NCBI GenBank assembly: GCA_021397835.1
Contig: JAJFZO010000609.1
Location: 10,976,001 to 11,040,000, forward strand
From: Moringa oleifera
Taxonomy: Eukaryota > Streptophyta > Magnoliopsida > Brassicales > Moringaceae
Length of the DNA stretch: 64,000 nt
Reading direction: 5' to 3'
Shown here: in pieces, positions 27,401 to 41,734 of the stretch
Position numbering within the stretch: the stretch's first letter is position 1
Layout: each line of letters opens with the position of its first letter
Notes under the pieces: generated by a model
Told to the model about the DNA's origin: nothing
What the model saw: only the letters and a program-made list of their open reading frames with translations
Databases searched by the model: none
Translations under genes and position numbers: made by a program

Positions 27401-27557
27401 TACCACCATTATCATCCTTAGATGAAAAGACTACTGAAGGCCGAGATGAGCGAACAGTAGTGGCAGCAGCAGCCACAGCCCTTGCAACATCTTCGGTAGT
27501 CTGCATGAAGAATGAAGCACCCCAACCTGGGCTACCAGTGCCTTCATCCTTAGCCAT
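15806..27557 (-). CDS. DENN (AEX-3) domain protein, putative Rab GEF
   Basis: DENN modules usually act as Rab guanine-nucleotide exchange factors in membrane traffic; the Rab partner cannot be told here. Eighteen coding exons on the minus strand give 796 residues: 27557-27258, 26929-26741, 26649-26566, 25817-25758, 25565-25521, 24930-24734, 22975-22520, 21681-21555, 21456-21259, 21120-21031, 20479-20417, 19985-19911, 19824-19774, 19453-19376, 18631-18497, 18136-18029, 16436-16371, 15874-15806. uDENN-like sequence is at about 100-230 (FESMVVVGLHPN, LFVYPPEKQLP). The core DENN domain is split by an acidic insert at about 300-485 (before: RLPFFELHFGVLN; after: CICGSLRLEN, VLAIIPLIRPYQWQS, LDAPVPYIVG). 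dDENN is C-terminal (ESFIDSFPSRDRPFMK). It resembles the Arabidopsis At5g35560 type. Its introns hold a LINE and a candidate MITE. Confidence 0.9.
17082..17809. mobile_element. Candidate non-autonomous DNA transposon (MITE-like) in a DENN-gene intron
   Basis: The left end gcacgtttggttcg (17082-17095) is nearly the inverted complement of the right end cgaagcaaacatgc (17796-17809), 12 of 14 matching. The 0.7-kb interior is very AT-rich, has no coding sequence, and contains related sub-motifs (cctaccttatt near both ends) plus an (AT)n run. I see no clear target-site duplication, so the class is uncertain. Confidence 0.5.
17322..17350. repeat. (AT)n microsatellite
   Basis: About 14 AT units, inside the MITE-like element. 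Confidence 0.9.
18468..18495. repeat. (GA)14 microsatellite touching a splice donor
   Basis: On the minus strand the exon ends CAG at 18497 and the intron begins GTCTCTCT, so the T of the GT donor is already the first base of the (TC)n run. Confidence 0.93.
23691..23707. repeat. Left target-site duplication of LINE copy 2
   Basis: aataatcttattcattc is repeated exactly at 24185-24201, flanking LINE-derived sequence. Confidence 0.9.
23708..24184 (+). mobile_element. Short 5'-truncated L1-type LINE (zf-RVT end and 3' tail)
   Basis: The insert begins inside the zf-RVT region (CKEAEETVNHLLLGCNW), matching [13 protein letters not shown] of the LINE at 1573-3041. It continues with KERNRRAFD and FIELLTPTI, matching RERNRKAFD and the 3' part of copy 1. 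It ends in a (TAA)n-type tail at about 24172-24190. Exact 17-bp direct repeats bracket it, a clean insertion scar. A (GA)n run at 23881-23905 has expanded inside it. Orientation is opposite to the host DENN gene. Confidence 0.9.
23881..23905. repeat. (GA)n microsatellite inside LINE copy 2
   Basis: It lies where copy 1 has the purine-rich sequence encoding KEKRR, suggesting expansion from a LINE-internal purine tract. Confidence 0.85.
24185..24201. repeat. Right target-site duplication of LINE copy 2
   Basis: Exact copy of 23691-23707; its first six bases merge with the (TAA)n tail. Confidence 0.9.
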
Positions 27558-27573
27558 CTTAAACTTCGCTCAA

Positions 27574-28502
27574 CTGCAAAAACATGGAAGCTAACCAATG
27601 AGTTGACATCAAGATAAGCAGGTGATATTACTTTCACCTAAACAATAGTTCCTACAGCAACATTAATCAAGGCAACATTTATCTAGGAACAAGAAGAAAC
27701 TGAACCTAGAAGCAACTATGTGCACTTCAGAACCATTTGCAAAACTGAAACACAGATATAGCATAGAGACCAGAAAGTCAGTGTCTTTAAGATGCCAATG
27801 AACCACCAAACCGGTAACTTCTGTTCAGTTTCTACTTCACCTATGACCTTTTATGCAAAATATTAGCTTCCACGTCTTCCATGTTATATGATGAGCTTGT
27901 GCATCACTACAGTAGCTGCTTATATAGTTCACCACATGGTAAGTAAAACAATTGCTCAATAAACCCCAGTTTGGCCAAGGCAGCACTGTCAGTTCCAAAG
28001 TAACTTACAGTTTTCACTTTTTATCAACATAAGATAGAATTTCTTCATATTTTTTCCCTCAAAAAGCTCTGGTGAATCCACTAGACAACATACAATCTGA
28101 TGAACCTTCGCTTTTGGATCAAACAACTTGCAGATAATTTTTCTTTCTTCTCTGAGTGGTTAACATCATTCAGTTTACTTCCTATCTACTAAACTTTTCC
28201 CCTTAGAGGAAGATTCAACCACAAGGCATAGCACAAAAGTAGAAATTGCATCCAAAAGCAGGCAGTTTTTCATATGATTTCCACAAAAGCACATATTAAA
28301 GCATGACAGACCTCTCGCCAATCAAAAGAACAGGAAAACTACAAACAAGGCGATCCGTTCTAAAAAGGAAAAACAAAAGTAAAAGTCTAAAGATGTGCAT
28401 ATGGACTCAAAATCAGCACCAAACTAGAAATTGATGAAATTAAACATCAAAAAACAAATTCATTGGAAACAAATAAAATCGCATCATGAAACACAAACTC
28501 AC
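27574..28502 (-). other. Leader (5' UTR) intron of the DENN gene
   Basis: On the minus strand a donor (ttag then gtgagt) is at 28502 and an acceptor (tttgcag then ttgagcg) at 27574, 16 bases before the start codon. No coding frame joins across it, so it fits a leader intron of about 0.93 kb. The transcript start would be above about 28.5 kb. Confidence 0.6.
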
Positions 28503-28503
28503 C

Positions 28504-30390
28504 TAAGATAGAGATAAATACAGAGATGGATAGAAAGAGACGAGAAATAAAGCTTTGGAGAGATGAGAAAGAAAGAGCGAGAGAGTGTGAGAAAAAGAGC
28601 TCAGGCGGCCATAAGTAAAGAAAAGAAAGCTCTGGTTCTCCAAAGATGCCTGTTCCAAAGAAGAAAAGCCCCAAAAAGAGCGACAAAGGAAGGGAGATGG
28701 ATTATAGCGATAAATTATTCAATAAATTAATAAGTTAACTAATCAAGGTCCTCAGAAGAAAGAAGAAAAAGAAGAAGAAGAGGAAATTAAGATGACAAAA
28801 TAGAACAGAGCCCTCCTCATCGTGTGCGTCGTCGAACAATGATTTTAATTAAACAAAAACAAAAAAGCTGCTAAAACGCATATCAGAGCGGTCGGTCAGT
28901 TTCTTCTTCTTCTTCTTCTCTTCTTCCTCTCCTTGTCTGGTAACGTTCCATGTGTACGACGCCCTAAACAGATTAAGAAAGAGAGATCAAATTATTAAAT
29001 TTTACGTTTAGTGAAAATTAATAAAGCATCCAATGTAGCACTTTTCTTAATTTGTCTTTTAATTTACGTCTATACATCAGATTAATCAATTTTGATTTTA
29101 GCACCAAAATTAAATAATATGGTTTCAGCAAAACGGCGTGTTTTCCTCTGATTCTCAACGGCGCGTAACGCGCTACTAGCACGCAGGGGACGGTGAATAT
29201 TTCCTTTAGCTGTAAATACAAGCACCGTGAAAAAGTGTGCATTGGTTCCTGATGTTGACACGTGGCAGGTTTATGTAGATCTCCCAAAGTCAGAAAAAGG
29301 AAATTCACATTTTCTGTGATATCGTTTAATGGGACAAGAGAAAGAGGAGTCTGGGGGTGGGGTGGCTTCTTGTTAAAGCAAGAAGATGCAAGGAACAAGG
29401 GGAAATCATGGGGCATTATGAGACTGACAAAGTGTGTTCGCTTTTTCGCTCGTGCTAAGCAGGAAGGCCACTGACGTGGGGGTCCACCACGACTTGATTA
29501 ACACCAACCTTTGTGTATCATTGCGTTGGACAGGAGACTTACCCGATTGTTTGACTCCGCGGATATCTATTTGACTCTACGATGGTATTGTTCTCCTCGA
29601 TCTGGGAAGGGATATCCACATTCTCTTGCTGGTTAGCAACACACCCAACCTCAGTAAGCATTGTTGTTTTAAAGAATTGTTTGTAGTTGCAATTTTCAAA
29701 CTCAAATTTATAATTTATTAGGAGAAAGTAGAAGGTTACGAGATGGACGGTCGAACGAGGAAGCTGGGCAACTTTGGCAGCCAAATTTTACTTTCGTGTC
29801 CAGATGGAGAAGTCGTTGAAATTGAGAATCTCGTGTTCTTCATTTTAAAAAAAATTTATTATTATTATGATAAAAAAAATTTAAAAACTTTTGTGGAGAA
29901 AATCATTGAGTGAAAAGAAAAATTAAATTTTAAATTGCATATTCCAATGCCGTGACAATAACCCTTTTTTCCCCGAGAAAACAAAACGTATTGGGTTGGG
30001 CTGCTATCCCAGGCTTGAAGCCTTGATCCAATAAAATGTCAAAATGGCGGTGAAGGCGGCTTATTGGCTTAATCAAAGGCAAAGAATCGGCACGTGAATG
30101 TCATGCCCGATCTGTGAAGTCGTCACTGTGCAGACCAGACGACTTCACCGGCCATTCCATTTGCCAATCTACAAGTAGAGAGAGCAGTCGACAACTCATC
30201 ACATCGGCCGTCCAAGATCTAAGTACGCTCGGCAACACCTGATAAAAGATCCCCCTACCGTCTTCGCTTGGACTTTCCACTATAGTACGTACCCTCTCCT
30301 CAGACTCTTTCCTTAATAGCCATTTAGCTCCTCTTAGTTGGTCATCACCACTGTGAATCTGTGATCAAAATTTGTTAAAAGGCAATAGCG
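28504..30390. other. Divergent intergenic region between the DENN gene and OPR3
   Basis: Both genes read away from this stretch, so it holds both promoters. It has purine/pyrimidine tracts (ttcttc repeats at about 28900-28925), two CACGTG cores (29259-29264 and 30091-30096) and no supported gene. The 132-codon frame at 29018-29416 on minus has no family resemblance. Confidence 0.6.
30091..30096. promoter_or_regulatory. G-box (CACGTG) upstream of OPR3
   Basis: A perfect CACGTG lies about 295 bases before the OPR3 start codon. bHLH factors such as MYC2 bind this core, and OPR3 is jasmonate- and wound-inducible in Arabidopsis. The link to this gene is inference from position. Confidence 0.5.
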
Positions 30391-33298
<2,908 letters not shown>

Positions 33299-33711
33299 TT
33301 GGGATGTGACTGCAATTTTTATGTATTTATCCAAATGTCTATTATTTGGCCTAGAACTTGATCATCTACATGACTGTAGTAGTTAAAGAATCTTATGACT
33401 GTATTAATGAATTATGTTGCTCATTTCATTGCTTGTCCAAGTGGTGAATTGTAGTTGTATTTTACTGGAAAAAAAATTGTCATTTATCTATATCACTTTT
33501 TACTAGCACTCAAAATCTGTCAGTGTATGTATTCAAAGAATGATAGATTGTTAATCCGACAATATATGTATATGAAAAGTGTAAACTTTTATATATATAT
33601 ATATCAATAGATAAAAAAATCGCCAATAAAAATTTTATAATTATAAAATTTATATCAATAATAAAAATACATGGGAATAAGTATTTGGTCATTAATATAA
33701 ATTATTTTAAT

Positions 33712-33758
<47 letters not shown>

Positions 33759-34605
33759 TTTTTATACTTGTATTTTTTATTAAGAATTTATAATATAAAT
33801 TCTATGTATTTTTTTTAACATCTTTGACTCTGTCTATCCAATTCAACAGTAGATACTTGAAATGACCTTTTAATGATTTGGGAGGGAAACCAGAAATCCT
33901 GGAAGGTAGGGAATTCTCAAGGTCCACACATTAGCTTCTGGATGAAATTCCTACTGATAAGAAGACTGGCAGACGCGATCGTTAGCTGTCAAATTGTCAT
34001 CTAATGCCCTACTTTGATCCCTCCCCATGTGCTCATGGACCACGTCTTGATATTTTCGTTACACTTTTTCTGGACGCTTCTCTGTTGTTTTGCCACCATG
34101 AAGCCAAGTTCTTCAAGTTCCCTATCTTAAAACAAACTAGAGGAGCATCTTGACCGACTCAAGATTTGCGGTAATTCCGGTTACTGATACGATTGTAAGC
34201 ACAGAAATAGAAATTTGAGTACCCAGAAAAGATCAAATTTTTAGCTGTATCGAGCTGTTGAAATGAGGCTGAAGGAATACGGATGAGAATCTGATTCATA
34301 TCACTGCCGAGTTTTGAGTGGCATGAGGCTTGTAACTCCTGCCTTGAGGGGAAAAGTGGTGAACTCCTCAAGAAATGAACTTTCATGCAAAGCCAGAATG
34401 CAATAGAAATTTCTTGACGTTCCAGCCAGAAAAGATGATTCTTGTCATTTTCGTGGAAAGAGCTCACAAGCTGACATAAATCACAGCTAAAAAATTGTCT
34501 GCTTATGGCATATTGCATGGAGTATCACCATGCATGTGAAATCGTGTACGGGGACATCCTCAAGAACCAATGAATATGCCTCAAAATATCTTCACCATCC
34601 CGTTC
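33299..34605. other. OPR3 3' flank and germin-like gene upstream region
   Basis: No gene is supported. It contains (TA)n at about 33590-33604 and a self-complementary (TAA)n/(TTA)n block at about 33711-33755. Frames of 60-119 codons on minus have no recognisable motif. Confidence 0.5.
33711..33755. repeat. (TAA)n followed by (TTA)n, palindromic microsatellite
   Basis: About six TAA-type units run directly into about eight ATT-type units, forming an inverted repeat that could fold back on itself. Confidence 0.85.
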
Positions 34606-34613
34606 TATATAAA
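34606..34613 (+). promoter_or_regulatory. TATA box of the germin-like gene
   Basis: TATATAAA lies 69 bases before the start codon, implying a leader of roughly 40 bases. Confidence 0.7.
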
Positions 34614-34681
34614 CCTGCGGAATCCCCATACGAAACAGCCTTATCGAGTACAGGAAGCACTCACAAGTAGACCTGGTGAAG

Positions 34682-35311
34682 ATGATTCTCCCTATTTTCT
34701 TCATCTTTTCTCTCCTCATTTCCTCCTCCACTGCTGCTGTGCAAGACTTCTGTGTTGGAGACTTGGCAGCCCCACAGGGCCCTGCGGGCTACTCCTGCAA
34801 GAAGCCTGAGAAGGTCACAGTGGATGATTTTGTCTACTCTGGCCTTGGTTTGGCTGGTAACACCTCAAACATTATCAAAGCTGCTGTGACTCCTGCTTTT
34901 GCAACCCAATTTCCAGGTGTAAATGGCCTTGGCATTTCCATGGCTCGTTTAGACTTGGCCGTGGGTGGAGTAGTGCCAATGCACACACACCCAGGAGCCA
35001 CAGAAGTATTCATTGTTGTCCAGGGCTCAGTCTGTGCCGGATTCATTTCCTCTGCCAACACTGTTTACTTTAAAAAGCTCAACAAGGGTGATATTATGGT
35101 CTTCCCTCAAGGACTACTGCACTTTCAGGTGAATTCAGGAAAAACTCCTGCTTTGTTATTTGTTAGCTTCAGCAGTCCTAGTCCAGGCTTGCAGATCCTC
35201 GACTATGCATTGTTTGGAAACAATCTGCCCTCAGAACTAGTAGAGACGACTACTTTCCTCGATGATGCACAGGTCAAGAAGCTAAAAGGTGTTCTTGGTG
35301 GAACTGGTTAA
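34682..35311 (+). CDS. Germin-like protein (cupin, ABP19/20-like), secreted
   Basis: An intronless gene for a 209-residue cupin, the normal length for germin-like proteins. The first ATG follows GTGAAG and opens a hydrophobic signal peptide (about residues 1-20, ending STAA). The mature part starts with the paired cysteines of the family (DFCVGDL and GYSCKKP). Germin box 1 ([12 protein letters not shown]) gives two His and one Glu metal ligands; box 2 ([14 protein letters not shown]) gives the third His. NTSN is a possible N-glycosylation site. Such proteins are apoplastic hexamers that may bind manganese; some have superoxide dismutase activity. It resembles the auxin-binding-protein ABP19/ABP20 group, but enzyme activity cannot be told from sequence. 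Confidence 0.93.
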   Translation: MILPIFFIFSLLISSSTAAVQDFCVGDLAAPQGPAGYSCKKPEKVTVDDFVYSGLGLAGNTSNIIKAAVTPAFATQFPGVNGLGISMARLDLAVGGVVPMHTHPGATEVFIVVQGSVCAGFISSANTVYFKKLNKGDIMVFPQGLLHFQVNSGKTPALLFVSFSSPSPGLQILDYALFGNNLPSELVETTTFLDDAQVKKLKGVLGGTG

Positions 35312-37684
35312 AGCCTTCAGAGACTCTCTTAAAGAGAAAAAGGTCTCAGGGCATGTCAGCTTTATTGTTCTCCAGCTTTCTCATGTTTTCTCTGGTTTCT
35401 TTATCATCATTGAAATGGTCTGTAAGTGTAGAACCAGCAGTTGGTAGTTTCCTCAGTTTTCTACTGTCAGTGTCTCGTTTGTGATTCTTGTACTGTTTCT
35501 TGCAGCTTAATTAATCTGAGTACGTACCCCTTCTGTTGAATGCCAATGCCTTTCTCATCTTAGTAGATTTCAAATGAGACGAACTCGAGTCAATCACAAA
35601 ATACATAAAAAAAAAAATTGACATAGCCAGTCTGCAGACTCCCCAAAACAGTGAGAATCAGATTCTAGAGAAAGCATATCGCCTGTTTTTATTGTCTGTG
35701 AGATATACGACGATACCTCTTTGGCTGAAATGTGATAACCTTATCAACAACTACTTCGTATTTATATGGTCGAAACTTCTCAATTGCTCTTGTGTCTCAA
35801 AAGTCATTTCCTTTCAGCCTGACTCAGCATCCAGAGTTAGAAACTGTTAACTCCCATTTGACAGGCTTAAGGGCAAATCAGGGATTACCACATTGAAATG
35901 ATGCCAAAACCTTTTTTGCAGTTTTTCCTGAAATCTTTCAAATATCTATGGAAGAGAACATGGTAGTTCCTGGTCAGACCAAGAGGCTGTGACTTGTATG
36001 TCCTGTTAGATAAACATCAGATTGGCTGTTTCCTAAAGCTGACTGATCTAGCAAACTTACAGGAAATGCAACAGGCAGATTCAGATCAGGGGCTATTCAG
36101 TTTTGAATATCAGCTGTTTCTTCTAGGTTTTTACAGTACCCTTTTTTATTACAAAATGGTTGTAAGGGAACAGGACACCAAATTACTGGTAATATGTATA
36201 AGGTTCCTGGTCATGCCTATGAATCCAATCAAAGAAGCACAAGAACACCCTTCAAAAAAACCCATAAAAAAGAAAGAGTCTTGTCTGAATACACACTTAT
36301 ACAAATGGAGACAATTATTTGCTAATCCGCTGGAAAGACACAGACTTAAGCATACCTACGAGATGTCAATACTGAAACTGAGTTAGACCCTTGAAAGGTC
36401 AATGTAATATGGACTGCTTTCCTCTTTGATTTTTCAAGAAAATGCTTAGGATTTGTATTATTAATTAAATGTAGAAGATATCTTCTCTAAGAAAAGAAAG
36501 GACAAGATCTTAGATAGAAGTCAAACCTGGATTTCTTCCATGAAAAGGAAAAACTTGACACCAACAGGCCAAGAAGAACAAGACCCAGTCTGTGGAGGAC
36601 TCTGCCCTGTAGCATTCCATACTTAAATAGGGACTTCATTTATTGCTTCATAGCCAGTAATCCTTGCAAGACCAGCACCATTACTGAAAACGATGGGGCA
36701 AGTTGGATCTTGAAAAGCTGCTTTCCTCTTCTAAAACCTGTTAAGTTTGTGGGTTTCCCACAAACTGAGTATCACTGTCATGAGCCACTTTCAGGGCCTT
36801 GAGAGAGAGAGAAAGGGAGGGAAGACGTAACGGTTAATACCGGTCAATTGAGCTCATAGAAGTGGAAGAAATAGCAAACTTAACTGTCAAGGGTATAAAG
36901 TTAAAGCCAACAGAGTTAGTTAAAAAAAAAAAAAGTTATGGATGACATGTATTTCTTAATCCAAGTTTTCTTCTTTTTTTTAGTGATAAAAGAGAAAAAT
37001 GAGTCCTTTTTTTCAAAGATAATGACAAGAATAACTTTATATAGTTATATATTCTGACTTTTTCCATGAAAAAAAAAAAAAAAGCCAACTGGGACCAAGC
37101 CAACAACTCCAAACCAGAGAAACTTATATGATATAAAGAAGAAGAAAAGAAAGTTTACCATAATTAATTAATTATATGGTCCATCATCCAACCGGGAAAG
37201 ATTGATTGAACCAATTAAAAATTTTTGCAAACACTTTCTTTGCATCATGTCCATACTCAATGTCTTAATCCCCCAACAGCCATGCAAAAATCCAGCAAAT
37301 CTGTACAGCTAGATGCACATCATCACAGGGTCCCATTCTTCACATTGCAATCCTCAAATTCTCTCAAACAAATTGTAGTCTAATACCACTTTCATGAACA
37401 TTATGATATACATTTTCCTTTCTTTCTTCCTCATACTTCTGTGACTAATATCACACATTTGATGTTAATCATTTCTTTTGAGTGCGCATTTCATGTTAAT
37501 GATTAAGATCCAATGATTAAGATGCTTGATAATCATTGGTCGAGTCTTCAATTTATGGTAATGTGGGAGGTGTAAGGTTGGTTTGGGAAGGACCCATGAA
37601 AAGGTATGAACAGAAAAAGCTATGAAGCCTTTTTTATATTGGAATCGTTAATGGAGTAGTGTAGGAAAATGAGTCAAATTGGAC
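35312..37684. other. Intergenic, no gene seen
   Basis: 3' flank of the germin-like gene and upstream region of MOB1. A 130-codon frame at 35994-36386 starts with TTG and has no family resemblance. Poly(A) tracts occur at about 36931-36944 and 37068-37083. Confidence 0.5.
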
Positions 37685-37709
37685 AGAGAGAGAGAGAGAG
37701 AGAGAGAGA
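37685..37709. repeat. (AG)n microsatellite upstream of MOB1
   Basis: About 12 units, roughly 240 bases before the TATA-like box. GA repeats are bound by plant BPC/GAGA-binding proteins. Confidence 0.85.
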
Positions 37710-37823
37710 ATCAGAACGCCAGGTAAGCATTGAGCAGGTTGGCAAATGGGATGGAATGAGGAGGACCCTGTCATGGTTGTGTGCTGTGTCCTCTGTCTCT
37801 CTCAAGAGAAGAGAGGATGTCGT

Positions 37824-37849
37824 GAGAGAGAGAGAGAGAGAGAGAGAGA
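37824..37849. repeat. (GA)n microsatellite upstream of MOB1
   Basis: Thirteen GA units, about 40 bases before an oppositely composed (CT)n block with which it could pair. Confidence 0.9.
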
Positions 37850-37890
37850 AAGAAAGAGCTCCGCTTACGCTTCTCTTGCCAGTCTGTCAT

Positions 37891-37918
37891 CTCTCTCTCT
37901 CTCCCTCTCTCTCTCTCT
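37891..37918. repeat. (CT)n microsatellite next to the MOB1 core promoter
   Basis: CT units with one interruption (ccc at 37902-37904) end about 30 bases before the TATA-like box. Confidence 0.9.
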
Positions 37919-37951
37919 TCCTGTACGTATCTATAGTCATAATATCCTTAT

Positions 37952-37958
37952 TATAAAT
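37952..37958 (+). promoter_or_regulatory. Likely TATA box of MOB1
   Basis: TATAAAT lies 113 bases before the start codon, just after the CT block. Confidence 0.5.
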
Positions 37959-38064
37959 ACAATCAGCTCTTTCTCTACAGACATGCACTTCTTTCTTCAA
38001 CATTTGGCTCCTGTATTCTTGCCTTCGATTCTAGAGAGGGAGAAGAACCCTAGGCTTTATCACC

Positions 38065-40732
38065 ATGAGTCTCTTCGGCCTCGGCAGCAGGTATACCCTC
38101 TTACTTCATCTTTTTTAAATTTGATACACTATATTCACTCCAACAATCTACTCCGATTCAACTGGTGCTACTTCTTTTGAGTTTCTTTTATCGTCTTCCA
38201 ACTTGAAATCCTTTGACCGTTTCACGTTTGAGCAACAGTGATCTGTGTAATTTTCGTGCTTATGTGATGATGATTCTCAAATCTCACATTATTCGAATAT
38301 TCTCCATTTCTTTGGTAATAAACCTCCTCTCAATTCCTCTTGCATGTGAAAATTATGCTCAGATGATCAAGCACGCCTTCAATTGACACTTACTGCATGG
38401 AACTTTAACCTTTTGCTCTGAAAGTAACTCTTAAAGACTACTATATTATGGATAACACAGTGTTTTTGATGTGGACCCTGTTTAGCATCTGCTTTTATCT
38501 TTGTTTAGGCATTGGTTAGGACCTATCCTGGGTCATGAAGAAACTAGCTTTGTTGCCACACCCTCTTTTGGCTTTGAACAATAAGGTGTGAATAAGGTGT
38601 GCCCTTGGCACTTGGGTTTAGACTCTCACATGAACTTGTCGGTGGGATTGAATCAATGTGGAATTATCGAGACTTGTTAGTGAAATCACTTTGTGGTCAA
38701 GCTCTTGTTGTGGCATAATCATTATGAGATCCCGGATGAAATTTATTGATTAGTTTGAGACCCACATGGTGTCCTGTCTGATGGTCCTACTGGAATGACT
38801 TTGATAATGGAATATAGGCATTGTATACCTTCTGGATACTGTTCATTTCGTACAGCGGTGTTTTTCGTGCCTGTATCTGAGAACACCAGTTTTACTGGTG
38901 ATACCTAAATATGGATTTGATATTGACTATTACTGAGGACATATCATCCATATTTTCGCATCGTAAACAATATTTTCTGCTAACTCTTGTTGATTCGGAT
39001 CTCATTTTCTCCACGCTGCTCCGTTTACTGTTGACCTATCTGGACTACATCCTATATCATTGTTGAAATTCTTTATGTTCTTGCACCTCTAATTTCACAT
39101 TCTCACAGTAACCATAGTATAACTTTCTTTCTTCTTCTTCTTTTTTTTTTTTCTTTTGGCTTAACTTTCCCTTTTGCAGAAACCAAAAAACATTTCGACC
39201 CAAAAAGAATGCCCCTTCTGGACCTAAGGTTGGTTTCCGTCATTCTTGAGGAATGATTTGTTTCTAACGAGAACTCCCAAGAGTATCCTTATTTCTTATT
39301 TCTTGTAATGTGTTTTATATCCAAATTCAGGGAGCTCAGCTTCAAAGACATATCGATGCTACCTTGGGTAGTGGGAACTTAAGAGAAGCTGTACGACTTC
39401 CTCCTGGAGAAGATATATATGAGTGGCTGGCTGTAAACAGTAAGAACTCCTAATATATGAATTCCTTCTCTACAGCTTCAGTTTCTTTGTTTTTTCCCCC
39501 CAAAGTGTCATGAATGAACTTTTTTTCTCTTCTTTTTATTGTGGATAAACTTTTCCATTCTTAACTCTACATAAAAAAACAGAATAGTTTGACACCATAT
39601 TTGTTTTCTGAAACAAAATATGAAGGTGGGATGTCTTTAAAGCTAAGACCAAGTGTTTTTATTTTAGTTCCTCTCTCCAAAGGACTGGACTTTACAACTT
39701 CACTTATCTTGGTTCATATGAGCATTTGGAATATTAGATTTTCTCATTTTGAATGACATTTCGAGGTTAGGATGTTGATTTCTATATATGTTCTTCTTTT
39801 CCTGCAGCAGTAGACTTCTTCAACCAAGTAAATATACTCTATGGTACTCTGACAGAATTCTGCACTTCATCAAACTGCCCAACAATGTCAGCAGGACCCA
39901 AGTACTCTTTCAGACTGTCATATGCAGTTCCCCACTTGAGTTTGAGTATAGAGATTTATTGCATATTCCTCTGGAATAGTGTTGTGAATTGCATCTTATT
40001 CTCAAGCAGCACTAGGTTTAGCCTTATGAATGTGGGCTGGTAACTGAAATAGCATTCCAATATGCAAAGATGAAACATTTGATCTTTTCGTCGAAGAACA
40101 ACATGATTGATGTTCTTGGGCGGCAATGGTGCCTGCGATTATATTGCCGTGTATGACTCAGCTGCGGTTTGCTTTCTGCAGATATGAGTATAGATGGGCT
40201 GATGGAATCACTGTGAAGAAACCAATAGAAGTGTCTGCTCCAAAATATGTTGAATATCTGATGGACTGGATTGAAACTCAGCTAGATGATGAATCCATTT
40301 TCCCGCAAAAATTAGGTAAGCAGCCTCCTACCAGTTACAATGAATCAAAGTTAAAGCGTTTGTCATTTTTCCTACTCCTTATCTGCTCTACAGGAGCCCA
40401 GTTCCCATCAAATTTCAGAGACGTTGTCAAGACAATTTTCAAACGATTATTCCGTGTATATGCCCACATCTACCACTCTCATTTCCAGAAGATTGTCAGC
40501 TTGAAGGAAGAAGCTCACTTAAACACTTGCTTTAAACATTTCGTTCTTTTTACATGGGTAAGTTTTAATACCACGAAGATACTAATTTCCCTACCAGAGT
40601 ACACACATATGGAGACATGTTTGGGCCTTTAAATTCTCAATTGACTGCTGCTTGATGCAGGAATTTCGCCTGATTGACCAAGGAGAGCTTGCACCACTCT
40701 ATGACCTTGTGGAGTCGATTCTGCAGTTGTAG
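38065..40732 (+). CDS. MOB1: MOB kinase activator 1 (MOB1)
   Basis: MOB1 binds and activates NDR/LATS-type kinases in the Hippo-like pathway, with roles in growth, cytokinesis and pollen and embryo sac development in plants. Seven exons (38065-38090, 39180-39228, 39331-39439, 39808-39901, 40182-40315, 40394-40557, 40661-40732) give 215 residues, the usual length. The zinc site is intact: C80 and C85 (EFCTSSNC) with H162 and H167 (AHIYHSHF). Conserved MOB sequences such as YEYRWADG and HLNTCFKHF are present. The start codon context caccATGa is good. The exon 4 acceptor is a tandem cagcag, so two splice choices three bases apart are possible. Confidence 0.96.
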
Positions 40733-41734
40733 GGTCCTGTCTGATTTTCTTTCATGTTCTCTTGTGTCTGAATATTTTCGGTGCCAATTTTTGCAATCTT
40801 CTGTTAGCCCATCTGATTATTTCTGCTGAAGACCATCTCTTCCCTTTCTATTTTGTTAGTATATGACATAACTTGGTTCTACTCATGATTCTAGAGAAAC
40901 TTATTTTGGCCAATTCTACTTACTCTGACAATTTCCCAGTAAAAAGTATTGATATAGCAAGTGATGAAGAACATCTAATCTCAAGCTATATGGATTCTAC
41001 AAAAACCAGTGATGGCTCTTGTAAAAGTTTATAATTTTGGAAAGGAAGAAACCAACTGAAAAGCCAATGTACCTGGTCCAGTTCACAGTTCTTGCAAGAA
41101 AAAAAAAGAGAACCTGTTACAGGCATTCACAGAGAACTGAATTCCCCTATGCTGATCACCATTTGGTGTAGTGTTGTTCATGGAAGTACAGCCTTGCAGT
41201 GGAATTGTAAGTGCTTGAGATTCATTCATATCAAACTTATTGCACTTTTGATACCTAGAAGTAACAGATCCAATCAGTATGACGCCATTGTATTCCTAAT
41301 CAATTAACCAACTCACTTTGGAAGAATTGGTGTAATACAACCTGCTATTCTCTGTTCGCACCATTACTGGAAAACAATATTGTTTTCCGAACAATTCTAT
41401 AGATCTGACAGACGAAGTGAATGTTTAAGAGAGCTAAATCCTCAGTGTGAAGGTTAGCAAGTCACTATTTCACTCAAAAATGATATATACCAGAACCAAC
41501 TGCAGTAACCCATATTACTAGTTGTGGAGATACTTTGTGTCACTTCCATGCCATTCTGGAAATCCCCCCTTGCCCCCAACTCGGAACCCAGGCATTTTCC
41601 AACAAAGGAACTGATTGTATCCTTAATCAGGACAACAACATGTCCAAAGAAATGACAGCACACCCTTTTTCCTCTCTGAATGCTCTTGAGCTCATCATGA
41701 AATAAATTACAAAACCTGAACCCATGTTCGCTTT
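40733..41734. other. Convergent spacer between MOB1 and the O-fucosyltransferase gene
   Basis: Expected to hold the two 3' UTRs. The 69-71-codon frames in it show no motif. Confidence 0.55.

Noticed and set aside
29018..29416. 132-codon minus-strand frame upstream of the DENN gene
   Set aside because: No recognisable domain, no supporting promoter or splice signals, and it is in the expected promoter region.
35994..36386. 130-codon plus-strand frame between the germin-like gene and MOB1
   Set aside because: Starts at TTG, matches no family I know, and has no promoter or splice context.
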